Source: Promicromonospora sp. MEB111 (GTDB lineage Bacteria > Actinomycetota > Actinomycetes > Actinomycetales > Cellulomonadaceae). Taken from it: 64,000 nucleotides of DNA. Below are positions 36,311-44,043 of the stretch, one piece after another; positions within the stretch are counted from its first letter, which is position 1, and each line of letters begins with the position of its first letter. The stretch is taken from NCBI RefSeq assembly GCF_030209445.1, contig NZ_JARVSD010000002.1:1-64000 (forward strand). The letters run 5' to 3'. A model generated the notes under the pieces. It ran no database searches and had not been told where the DNA came from. It saw only the letters and a program-made list of their open reading frames with translations. Position numbers and translations under genes: made by a program.

Positions 36311-37240
36311 ATGGCTACCGTCACCGAGTCCCCGGCGCCGCGGCGCGCTGCCGCCGCCGTCCGCCGTCCTTCTGGTTCCGTGCCTGCCGCGCGCCCGTCC
36401 GGGCCCGAGCGGGACACCCGGGTCAAGCGGACGCTCTACGTCGTGGGCGGCACGCTGGCCGCACTGGTCTTCCTGGTGCCGCTCGTGGTCGCGTTCGTGC
36501 GGGCCGGTCAGCCGGGCGACGTGATCGTCGCCGCCCCCGACGACCGGTTCTTCGACCTGTCCTGGGTCAACTTCCAGGCCGTGATCGACCAGCCGGAGGT
36601 CTGGCGCGGCATCCTCAACTCGGCGATCGTGTCCGTCTCGACGGCGGTGCTCACGGCGGTGCTCGCCACCCTCGCCGGGTACGGGTTCGCGCGGTTCCCC
36701 TTCCGGGGCCGCACGGTGCTGTTCGGGTTGGTGCTGGTCACGCTGATGATCCCGTTCCAGGCGATCCTCACCCCGCTCTACCTGCAGATGAACGTCATGG
36801 GGCTCACGGACAGCCTGCTCGGGCTCGTGCTGTTCTACACGACGGTGAACCTGCCGTTCGGCATCTTCGTCATGCGCAACACGTTCGCCGCCGTCCCGGC
36901 GGAGCTCGAGGACTCCGCCCACGTGGACGGCGCGGGGACCCTCCGGATCCTCGTGTCGGTGCTGCGGCCGCTGGTCGTGCCCGGGACGGCGACGGCGGCG
37001 CTGTACGCGTTCCTCGCGTCGTGGACGGAGTTCCTCGGGGCGCTGACGTTCCTGACCGACTCCAGCCTCCACACGCTGCCCGTCTCGCTGGTGAACCTGC
37101 AGCAGGGGGCGTACGGGCAGGTCAACTTCGGTCTGCTGGCGGCCGGGTCGGTCATCGCGATGATCCCGTGCGTCATCTTGTACGTGGCGCTCCAGCGGTA
37201 CTACGTGGCCGGGCTGGCGTCGGGGTCGGTGAAGGGCTGA
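36311..37240 (+). CDS. Carbohydrate ABC transporter permease, MalG type
   Basis: A 309-aa CUT1 permease with a long Ala/Pro/Arg-rich cytoplasmic N-terminus (about 38 residues) before the first of six helices. The EAA loop reads EDSAHVDGAGTLRILVSVLR, and the C-terminus ends in VKG like other MalG subunits. GAGGAG in the end of the preceding gene serves its ATG. Its last 68 bp overlap the end of the convergent EamA gene. Confidence 0.93.
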   Translation: MATVTESPAPRRAAAAVRRPSGSVPAARPSGPERDTRVKRTLYVVGGTLAALVFLVPLVVAFVRAGQPGDVIVAAPDDRFFDLSWVNFQAVIDQPEVWRGILNSAIVSVSTAVLTAVLATLAGYGFARFPFRGRTVLFGLVLVTLMIPFQAILTPLYLQMNVMGLTDSLLGLVLFYTTVNLPFGIFVMRNTFAAVPAELEDSAHVDGAGTLRILVSVLRPLVVPGTATAALYAFLASWTEFLGALTFLTDSSLHTLPVSLVNLQQGAYGQVNFGLLAAGSVIAMIPCVILYVALQRYYVAGLASGSVKG

Positions 37241-38138
37241 CCAGCTCTGGGGTGCGGGGCTCTGGGATGCGCGGCGGCGCGGTCCGGCGTCGCGCACCCC
37301 ACAGCACGCCGGCGATCACGAGCGCCGCGCCCACCGCCGTCCACATCCCGATCGCCTCGCCGAGCAGCGCCGCCGACGCGCTCAGGCCCACCACGGGCAC
37401 CAGCATCGAGAACGGCGCGACCACGCCGGCGGGATGCCGGGCCATGAGCCAGGTCCAGATGCCGGAGCCGGCCAGCGTGCCGATCAGCACGGTGTACGCG
37501 AGCCCCAGCAGCGCGGGCACCAGGTGGGGACTCGGGACGAACGCCTCACCGATGGCATCGGGGCCCTCGATGACCAGGGACAGCGCCAGCATCGGGATCG
37601 GCGGCACCACGGACATCCACAGGGTCAGGTGCAGGGGGTTGGGCGCCTTGGCGCGGGCGCTGGACACGTTGCCGATCGCCCATCCGAAGCCGCCGGCCAG
37701 CACCAGCAGGAACGGCCCGAACGCCGCGGCCTGCGCCTGGGACCAGCCCACGACGGCGAGCCCGAGGGTCGCGACGGAGAGGCCCACGACCTGCCGCGCG
37801 GACACCCGGTCCCGGAACGCCACCGCGCCCAGCAGCACCGTGAACGGCGCCGACGACTGCAGCACCAGCGACGCGAGGCCCGTCGGCATGCCCACGGCCA
37901 TGCCCCAGTAGAGGAACAGGAACTGGAGGGTGCCGAACCCGATCCCGTAGCCCAGCAGCCACCGCACCGGCACCTTCGGGCGCGGCACCAGCAGGATCGT
38001 GGGGACGGCGATGACCGCGAACCGCAGCGCCGCGAGCAGGAACGGCGGGAACTGTTCCAGCGACGCGTGGATCGCGATGAAGTTGAGTCCCCACATCACC
38101 GCGACGGACACGGCGAGCAGGCGGTGGGAGATCGGCAT
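37173..38138 (-). CDS. EamA/DMT family transporter
   Basis: A 321-aa drug/metabolite transporter with ten hydrophobic helices in two EamA halves (MWGLNFIAIHASL... and LVLAGGFGWAIGNV...). Members export amino acids, metabolites or toxic compounds. The Arg/Pro-rich C-terminal tail runs 68 bp into the opposite-strand permease gene, and a shorter protein would also be functional. It is divergent from a LysR regulator, the standard arrangement for regulated exporters of this family. Confidence 0.9.
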   Translation of the reverse strand: MPISHRLLAVSVAVMWGLNFIAIHASLEQFPPFLLAALRFAVIAVPTILLVPRPKVPVRWLLGYGIGFGTLQFLFLYWGMAVGMPTGLASLVLQSSAPFTVLLGAVAFRDRVSARQVVGLSVATLGLAVVGWSQAQAAAFGPFLLVLAGGFGWAIGNVSSARAKAPNPLHLTLWMSVVPPIPMLALSLVIEGPDAIGEAFVPSPHLVPALLGLAYTVLIGTLAGSGIWTWLMARHPAGVVAPFSMLVPVVGLSASAALLGEAIGMWTAVGAALVIAGVLWGARRRTAPPRIPEPRTPELVSPSPTPTPARPRSTAGAPRTR

Positions 38139-38194
38139 GCCCTGAGCCTCGCGCTCGTGGTCCTGAAGGACAAGCGAAATGTTCTACGCATCCT

Positions 38195-38209
38195 TGTAGG
38201 CTGGCTACA
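38195..38209 (+). promoter_or_regulatory. Promoter/operator for a leaderless LysR gene
   Basis: TGTAG-N5-CTACA is a perfect inverted repeat ending at the LysR start codon. TAGGCT at 38197-38202 is a -10-like hexamer 6 bases before the ATG. No ribosome site exists, so the LysR mRNA is probably leaderless. A LysR dimer could bind the inverted repeat to autoregulate. Confidence 0.45.
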
Positions 38210-39126
38210 TGAATGACCTGTCGCGCGTGGATCCGCGTCACCTCGATCTGCTGCGCGAGCTCGCCGACCGCGGAACGGTCACGGCCGTGGCCCAGGCGAC
38301 CCACCGGACGCCGTCGGCCGTGTCGCAGCAGCTCCGCACCGCACAACGCGAGCTGGGCGGGGTCCCCCTGGTGGAACCGCACGGCCGGGGTCTCCGCCTC
38401 ACGGAGGCGGGCCGCCTCCTGGCCGACGGCGGTCGTGAGCTCTCCCGGACCGTCGCCCAGGTGCAGGCGCGGTGGGACGAGTTCATGGGATCGGCGTCGG
38501 GCACGGTGCGCGTGGCGACGCTGCCCAGCGCGGCGACGGTGCTGCTGCCGGGTGTGCTGGAGCGGCTCGCCTCGACGGGGGTGAAGCTGGAGTGCACCGA
38601 CCTGGACATCGCCGAGTCGGAGTACTCCGGGATGGTCGCGGACCACGACATCGTCATCGGGCATAGCTTCACCGGGCCGGTGCCCGCCGGAGCCGAGCAC
38701 CTGGTGACGGCGGCGCTGCTGCGCGAGCCGCTGGACATCGCGCTGCGGGCGGGCCATCCGCTTGCCGCGAAGCCGCAGGTCACCGCGCGGGATCTGGTCG
38801 CGTACGAGTGGTACGGCGTTCCGCTCGGTTACCCCTTCGACGGGCTGCGCATCGCCGTCGAGACGGCGGCGGGCCGGCCCGTTCGGGTGGCGCAGCGGCT
38901 GCGGGACAACCGGCTCATCGAGGCGCTCGTGGCGGCGAGCGACCGGGTGGCGGTGCTGCCTCGGTACTCGACGGCGCCTGGTGCTGGGCTGATGCTGCGA
39001 CCGGTGCACGGGATGGACGCGGCCCGGTGGATCGTGGCGATCCTGCGGCCCGATCATGCGGAGCGGCTGGCGGTGCGGACGGCACTGGAGGCGTTCCAGG
39101 CGGTGGGGCGGGAGGTGGTGGGGTGA
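38209..39126 (+). CDS. LysR family transcriptional regulator
   Basis: A 305-aa regulator with an N-terminal helix-turn-helix (LLRELADRGTVTAVAQATHR, then PSAVSQQL) and a type-2 periplasmic-binding effector domain. It is transcribed divergently from the EamA exporter, its likely target. Its stop codon overlaps the next gene's start (GTGA), so the SnoaL-like protein is probably co-expressed. Confidence 0.92.
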   Translation: MNDLSRVDPRHLDLLRELADRGTVTAVAQATHRTPSAVSQQLRTAQRELGGVPLVEPHGRGLRLTEAGRLLADGGRELSRTVAQVQARWDEFMGSASGTVRVATLPSAATVLLPGVLERLASTGVKLECTDLDIAESEYSGMVADHDIVIGHSFTGPVPAGAEHLVTAALLREPLDIALRAGHPLAAKPQVTARDLVAYEWYGVPLGYPFDGLRIAVETAAGRPVRVAQRLRDNRLIEALVAASDRVAVLPRYSTAPGAGLMLRPVHGMDAARWIVAILRPDHAERLAVRTALEAFQAVGREVVG

Positions 39127-39515
39127 CGGTGTGGGATGCTGCGTCGATGTCAGCGCGAGAGGCCATGGAGCGACTCGCGGAGGTCATCGACGGGCACCGG
39201 TGGGACGACCTGCCGAGCCTGCTGGATCCGGCCTTCACCTGCACTTATGTGCACACCGGCGAGAGGTACGGGGCTGAGGCTTGGGTGCGGCTGAACGCTG
39301 AGTACCCGGGGTTTCAGAACCTCCGGCTCGAGGACTGCGTGGCGGAGGGCGAGCGTGCGGTCGGCCGTGCGCACGTGACGGGTGTGGCCGACGGCGTGGT
39401 GCAGCACTTCGAGGTGGCGACGTTCATCACCGTGCGGGACGGCCTCATCGTGGAGATGACGGAGGTATGGACCGACGTCGGCCAGGAGGCGCCGGAGGGG
39501 ACGCGGCCTTCCTGA
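39123..39515 (+). CDS. SnoaL-like / NTF2 fold protein
   Basis: A 130-aa small cone-shaped alpha+beta protein of the nuclear transport factor 2-like superfamily. Features are an N-terminal helix (AREAMERLAEVIDGHRWDDL), FTCTYVHTGERY..GAEAW, and the final strands ATFITVRDGLIVEMTEVWTD. The GTG at 39123 has GGGAGG upstream and overlaps the LysR stop. An internal ATG at 39147 is an alternative without a ribosome site. Enzymatic function in this family is very diverse and cannot be assigned. Confidence 0.75.
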   Translation: MTVWDAASMSAREAMERLAEVIDGHRWDDLPSLLDPAFTCTYVHTGERYGAEAWVRLNAEYPGFQNLRLEDCVAEGERAVGRAHVTGVADGVVQHFEVATFITVRDGLIVEMTEVWTDVGQEAPEGTRPS

Positions 39516-39635
39516 GGCGGCTCGCGAGCCGGCCGCGACGTGCGCCACACCGGGGTGCCGCCACGTGGGCGGAGCCGCTGGCAGGGCGCGAGGTTTGCTA
39601 AGGTAACGCCCGCACCGTGCTTCGAGCGCGGGCTT

Positions 39636-39706
39636 GCGGGCGTAGCTCAATGGTAGAGCCTTAGTCTTCCAAACTAATTACGCGGGTTCGATTCCCGTCG
39701 CCCGCT
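39636..39706 (+). tRNA. tRNA-Gly (anticodon TCC), likely island attachment site
   Basis: A 71-nt cloverleaf. Acceptor arms GCGGGCG/CGCCCGC pair, the anticodon loop CTTCCAA gives anticodon TCC, and the T-arm contains GGTTCGATTCC. CCA is not encoded. A tyrosine integrase gene follows on the same side as its 3' end, so the 3' half of this gene is the probable attB/attL site. Confidence 0.96.
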
Positions 39707-39714
39707 CAGAGTGC

Positions 39715-39753
39715 GGAAGCCCAGGTCAGAGAGTGTTTCTGACCTGGGCTTCC
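39715..39753 (+). terminator. Terminator after tRNA-Gly
   Basis: GGAAGCCCAGGTCAG and its perfect inverse (15-bp arms) enclose a 9-base loop starting 9 bases after the tRNA. It is the likely tRNA terminator, either original or supplied by the integrated element. Confidence 0.75.
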
Positions 39754-39837
39754 TGCGTTCCGAGAGGTGGAAGCAGCGCTGCGTGGGCCCTTATGGGCCC
39801 TAAGTCGCTCGCGACTGGGCCCGGAACCGGAGCCGCA

Positions 39838-41283
39838 ATGTCCGCTTCACCCGACCCGCAGCTGCCCGCCCATGGTGATCCGCCCACACCTCGAAGCATG
39901 TCCGCCCGCAAGAGCCGCAACAACCGTCGTACGTACGGGAACGTCCGCAAGCGCGCCTCGAACCGCTGGCAGGCCCGGTACACCGGGCCTGACGGGGAGC
40001 GGCGCCCGATCGGCACGTTCGAGACCGAGAAGGCGGCGAACGTCGCCCTGGCTCGCGTGCTCAGCGACGTCTACCAGGGCACTTACCGCGAGCCCGAGAC
40101 GGGCGACGTGCCGCTGCGTGAGTATGCGCGCCGCTGGCTCGCCACCCGCGATCTGAAGCCCAGCACACGCTCCGGCTATGAGCGGCTGCTGGAGCACTGG
40201 ATCCTGGCGCCGCTGGACAGCCCCGGTGCCCCGCGCAAGCTCGACCTCGGCTCGCTCCCGCTTCGTACCCTGTCGCACACCATGGTGAGCGAGTGGTATG
40301 CGGCCCTGCGGGAAGCGACAGCAGCCTCGGCCGCCGCGTGGCTGGCCCGTGGTACCGCACCGAGCGACGCGGCCCACGTTCGCGCCTGGGCCCGGCAGGC
40401 CGGCCGGTCCGTGAAGAAGTCCGGCCGCATGCCGGCGGCGCTGTGGGAGGCTTGGCGATCCGCCGGAGCACCAGCCGCAGCGACCGAAGAGACACGCCAT
40501 CACGAGGCGGTGACCGGACGGACCCAGGCGGCGCGCGCCTACTCGCTGCTGCGGACCATCTGCGGTGACGCCGTGCGTGACCAACTGATCGATGCCAACC
40601 CGTGCCGCATCCGGGGCGCGGGTCAGACCCGACCCGCTGAGCGTGTCGTCCCGGGCGACACGGTGGTGGACGCGATCACAGCATCGTTCGCTGGACGCTC
40701 GGAGCGGTACCGCGCGGCGGTGATCGTCGCGGCGCACTCCGGCCTTCGAGCCGGCGAGTTGTTCGCACTCGAGCGCCAGCACGTCGAACGGACCGCGGCG
40801 GGAGGTGTGCGGCTGAACGTACGGCAGTCGCTCGTGGAGGTGACCGGCGAGCCGGTCACGTTCGGGCCACCGAAGTCGGACGCCGGCCGCCGCAAGGTGC
40901 ACCTGCCGCCGGACGCGGCACGGGAGCTCCTGGCGCACATGGACCGTTTCACCGCACCCGGCCCGCGATCCCTGGTATTCGCCACGAAGACTGGGCTGCC
41001 TGTGCGGGGCGGGCAGCGCACCAGCATGTTCACACGGGCGAAGAAGCGCGCGGGAGCACCCAGCGAGATCCGTTGGCACGATCTGCGGCACCTGGCAGCG
41101 ACCCGTGCCGCAGAGGCTGGGGCGACGCTCGCAGAACTGCAACGGCGTATCGGACACTCGACGGTCGCTGCCGCCATGCACTACCAGCACGCCACCGACG
41201 ACGGCGACGCACGCCTCGCCGCACGCATGGCTGAGATCCAGGCAGCACGACGCGCACCGAACGTCGTGCAGTTCCCCGCGTAA
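39838..41283 (+). CDS. Tyrosine recombinase (phage/ICE-type integrase)
   Basis: A 481-aa site-specific integrase. It has an AP2-like arm-binding N-terminus (NRWQARYTGPDGERRPIGTF), a core-binding domain, and a catalytic domain with Arg304 (SGLRAGEL), His414 and Arg417 (WHDLRHLAATRAA), His440 (IGHST) and nucleophile Tyr449 (MHYQHAT). Residues about 162-228 look like an insertion in the core-binding domain. The ATG at 39838 has GGAG 6 bases upstream. An ATG at 39898 is an alternative. It lies immediately 3' of tRNA-Gly, so it most likely integrated the downstream island there. Confidence 0.94.
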   Translation: MSASPDPQLPAHGDPPTPRSMSARKSRNNRRTYGNVRKRASNRWQARYTGPDGERRPIGTFETEKAANVALARVLSDVYQGTYREPETGDVPLREYARRWLATRDLKPSTRSGYERLLEHWILAPLDSPGAPRKLDLGSLPLRTLSHTMVSEWYAALREATAASAAAWLARGTAPSDAAHVRAWARQAGRSVKKSGRMPAALWEAWRSAGAPAAATEETRHHEAVTGRTQAARAYSLLRTICGDAVRDQLIDANPCRIRGAGQTRPAERVVPGDTVVDAITASFAGRSERYRAAVIVAAHSGLRAGELFALERQHVERTAAGGVRLNVRQSLVEVTGEPVTFGPPKSDAGRRKVHLPPDAARELLAHMDRFTAPGPRSLVFATKTGLPVRGGQRTSMFTRAKKRAGAPSEIRWHDLRHLAATRAAEAGATLAELQRRIGHSTVAAAMHYQHATDDGDARLAARMAEIQAARRAPNVVQFPA

Positions 41284-41387
41284 GCTTGTGATGCCTTCTG
41301 CCGCTCGGCCAGTTCCGGGCGGCAGAAGGCGCTTGGTGTCGCGTGCACACCTGTCAGACCACGGATCGCGGTCGACAGGAGCGGCAG

Positions 41388-41762
41388 ATGTGCACCGATG
41401 GGAACCTTGCCAGCGCAGTGGACGACCCATTGCTCACGTCGGCCGAGGCCGCCGAGGCGCTAGGGGTGTCCCGCTGGTGGTTCGGCGAACTTGTACGCCG
41501 AGGCAGAGTCGGACCGTGTGCACGGATCAGCGGTCGGCTGCGGGTGCGGCAATCGGTGCTGGACCGGTACCAGACCGAGCGGGCCGGCGATCCAGAGGAT
41601 CCCTACCTGACGTACGAAGACATCGCAGCGCGTCTCCGTGTCTCGTCGTGGACGGCCGGGCAGCTGGTGCGGCGTGGGCTGCTCACGGGCGTGCGGCTCG
41701 GGCGCAGGGTCGTGGTGCGGCGGTCAGTGGTGGAGGCCTACATCGAGGCCCAGACGCAGTAA
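41388..41762 (+). CDS. Tandem-HTH excisionase-like DNA-binding protein
   Basis: A 124-aa protein made of two copies of an excisionase/MerR-like winged helix. The first reads LLTSAEAAEALGVSRWWFGE and continues to RVRQSVLDRYQ. The second reads YLTYEDIAARLRVSSWTAGQ and continues to VVRRSVVEAYIEA. ACAGGAG six bases before the ATG at 41388 decides the start. Its place between the integrase and a hairpin array suggests the recombination directionality factor of the island or a regulator acting on the array. Most Xis-like proteins have one such domain. Confidence 0.8.
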   Translation: MCTDGNLASAVDDPLLTSAEAAEALGVSRWWFGELVRRGRVGPCARISGRLRVRQSVLDRYQTERAGDPEDPYLTYEDIAARLRVSSWTAGQLVRRGLLTGVRLGRRVVVRRSVVEAYIEAQTQ

Positions 41763-41790
41763 ATTCCGCTCTGGGCGCCGGACGTTCGCC

Positions 41791-42200
41791 CAGGTCGCAC
41801 GGTCCCGCCAAATCGGCGGGACCGTACTTCTCCGGTTTGTCTCGGAACTCGGCTCGGGCGGCGGTCGTCCGTGTGCGGTGGCCGGTGATCGGCGCCTACA
41901 CGACACCTGGACTCCGGCGCTGGGACCCAGAGCGTCTGCCCAGGTCATATGGTTCTGCCAATTCGGCAGAACCATTGTTGTCCGGTTTGTTCTCCGTGCA
42001 GGAACGGACCAGTGGTGCGTCGGTGGTTCGGTAGAACTCCAGGTCATGCGGTGGTGCCAATTTGGCACCACCGTAGGTGTCCGGATTAGCCCTGAGACCA
42101 GCGAGGGCGCAGTCCTGACCGCGCGGCATGACACGGCGAACCCGCAGGTCGCACGGTCGTGGCAAATTGCCACCACCGTGCATGTCCGAGTTAGCCCGCA
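41791..42200. repeat. Array of four co-varying hairpins with conserved flanks
   Basis: Four units share CAGGTC (at 41791, 41941, 42040 and 42145), then a 27-nt hairpin of 11-bp arms and 5-nt loop, then TCCGG/A-N-TT. The hairpins are at 41799-41825, 41949-41975, 42048-42074 and 42153-42179. The inner GCC-AAWTY-GGC is nearly constant. The outer stem differs between units (GGTCCC, GGTTCT, GGTGGT, GGTCGT) and the opposite arm changes with it, apart from one mismatch in unit four and a G-T pair in unit three. Spacing is 150, 99 and 105 bp. No convincing gene overlaps the array. Confidence 0.85.
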
Positions 42201-42271
42201 TGCACCTGCACCTGCCTTCCCCATGCTCACGATTGTGCACGCCACCTGTCCCCGTCGAGGTACCAGTTGAC

Positions 42272-42344
42272 GTCCCCCACGCAGCTTTTCCAGGCACGTT
42301 CCCGGTGGGGGACATGGCGTGAACAGGGTGGACGCATGTCCCCC
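42272..42344 (+). promoter_or_regulatory. Two mutually exclusive hairpins
   Basis: GTCCCCCAC (42272-42280) can pair with GTGGGGGAC (42305-42313). The same central block GGGGGACATG (42307-42316) can instead pair perfectly with CATGTCCCCC (42335-42344). Such switchable pairing is typical of attenuators and riboswitch platforms, but no gene follows closely, so a role is uncertain. Confidence 0.4.
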
Positions 42345-42636
42345 AACTCGTAGGCATTGCTCACAGACTGAACGTGGAATCGGCGCACGCTCGCGCATGG
42401 GCATGGCTCCGCGGTTGGCTCAGCCCCTCCAGCCCTCGCCGGGCGACCTGCGCACACGTACACGTCCATGCGTCGAGGATGACCGGCGAGCGCACGCTCT
42501 GCGCACACCAAGTTGCCCGCACACCAGGGTGTGCAGACATATCCGTGCAGGTCAGGTGCGCGCACCACTTCGACGCTCCGCCAACGAGGTCGAGGCTCAC
42601 GCGGAGACGAGGACGGTTGTCACCGCATGAGCGTCC

Positions 42637-43047
42637 TCACCGCAGCCCCCAGTGGCGGCCGGTGCGCTCTGGTGCGGCGACGCTCCTACCGCAGGCCACA
42701 CACCGGTACTTCTCGCCGAGATCGCTGGCCCGTAGGCCGCATCGACGCGCAGATCTGCTCGTCAGATGGGCGACGCCGAGGCCGTCCCTCACTGCATGCT
42801 TCTTGCAGAGCAGGGCGCACGCCTCGTCACTTCCGGCGACTGAAACGGCATTGTCTGGGCCGCCGGCCGTCAGCGACTCCTCGATGCGATCACCACGCTT
42901 CGGCGCACGAACCAGAGCAACTGAACCTGCTGGAAGGTCACTACCGCCCACGCCGTAGAGAGTTGGATGCGGCCGGTCGCTGCAACGAGATCGAGGCCTG
43001 TTCTGAAATTCGACTCGACATTGCTGCACTCTGACCGCCGGGGACAC
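42637..43047 (-). other. Possible decayed ORF with a zinc-ribbon-like end
   Basis: An open minus-strand frame ends with a protein-like stretch containing CALLCKKHAVRDGLGVAHL and, further on, GEKYRCVACGRSV, which has closely spaced cysteines. There is no good ribosome site, and the first third looks random. It could be a degraded gene or a chance frame. The rest of 42345-42636 shows only local short inverted repeats. Confidence 0.2.
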
Positions 43048-43081
43048 GAAGACCCTCCAGCGTCGTTACCGGAGGGTCTTC
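43048..43081 (-). terminator. Terminator of the 48-aa membrane protein gene
   Basis: GAAGACCCTCC and its inverse (11-bp arms) enclose a 12-base loop. The stop codon of the leftward small gene lies inside the loop. Confidence 0.7.
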
Positions 43082-43212
43082 GTAAGTGGTGCCAGCACGG
43101 CGCCCGCTACCTCAACGCCGACTGCTCCGGTCGCCCAGAGCATGTAGTGCACGATCTCTCGTGCGGCGCGGAAAATGCGTTGCTTACGGCTGTACGCAGG
43201 GTTATCCCCCAT
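43066..43212 (-). CDS. 48-aa small membrane protein
   Basis: ATG at 43212 with AAGGAG six bases upstream encodes MGDNPAYSRKQRIFRAAREI, then one hydrophobic helix and a short basic tail. A terminator hairpin overlaps its end. The strong ribosome site plus terminator support a real gene. The frame is open further upstream and could encode a second hydrophobic segment from a GTG at 43299, but no ribosome site supports that. Function unknown. The size and shape fit small phage- or toxin-like membrane proteins. Confidence 0.5.
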   Translation of the reverse strand: MGDNPAYSRKQRIFRAAREIVHYMLWATGAVGVEVAGAVLAPLTKTLR

Positions 43213-44043
43213 GTCGTTCTCCTTCTTGCCAGTCGTGGGCGAGGTCATGTTGGTTGACTTCTGGACGATGGCGATGAAGGCGAGCCCGCTAAGCACCACT
43301 GGAACGAGGGAGATGAACCCCCGCGTGCTGACCAGCTCAGAAGTATTCAGTTGTCGCGCGGACAGCCGGGTGGCGCAGGCTTCCGTTGATGCGACTCGTT
43401 CAACGCCTACGCGTCGTCAGATAATCCCGTGCCCTGCTGGTTCGGTCTTGAAGTGTTCTGAGAGATGGCTTTCCCGAGGACCTGTTCGCTGGTCTTGGTC
43501 TCCCGACGCGGTCGGCACCGACATGCGGCGGCGGTCGGAGCCTCCCGGTCACCTTCGCCGGTTCACGCAGGGCGGGGCACGCCTTCACAGGCGCCTGGGT
43601 GCGAACAGTGCGCGAAGAAACTGGACATGTCGAATCGTGGCACACATCAGGTTCGCCTCCCACCCCACGGACCAGACCAGCCTGCGCACGACACGCCGGC
43701 GGCCATGGGTGACCCGTGCGGCGACCGGCTACGGCGCCCTCGTGAGGCGTTCGACCGGCCCGCGTCCGAACACGGCCCCACCGCCAAGCGACTCGTGAAG
43801 CAGCGACCTGCCCGCCCGTACATGCGCAACCTCGACCGCAAATGCGCGTCCGAGCCGGTGAGCCCAGGGGACTGCTTTGCGGATTGAGGTAATGCGAGGC
43901 ACGAGGGCCCAGCCGTTCGGGTGATGTTTACGCGCGCCGCAGCAGAGTGCAAGCGCGCACACGGCAGACTGGTGGCGACCGCCACGCCGAACTGGCGGAC
44001 AAGGTCGAGATCAGGCGCGGACCGAGTGGACGGTTGGGAGTGC
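43213..44043. other. Gene-poor stretch
   Basis: About 830 bp in which no frame combines a ribosome site, plausible codon use and protein-like sequence. Several overlapping open frames on both strands are Arg/Pro/Ser-rich and look like chance. The region probably consists of decayed DNA near the island edge. Confidence 0.4.

Noticed and set aside
41791-42200. CRISPR array
   Set aside because: Only the short flanks and loop are constant, the unit spacing is 99-150 bp, and no cas genes are present.
41724-42404. A minus-strand open frame of 226 codons across the hairpin array, with repeated TVVPxWxxRxTW-like segments
   Set aside because: The peptide repeats are produced by the DNA palindromes. 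Spacing between units is irregular, the surrounding sequence is not protein-like, and stem covariation is better explained at the nucleic-acid level.
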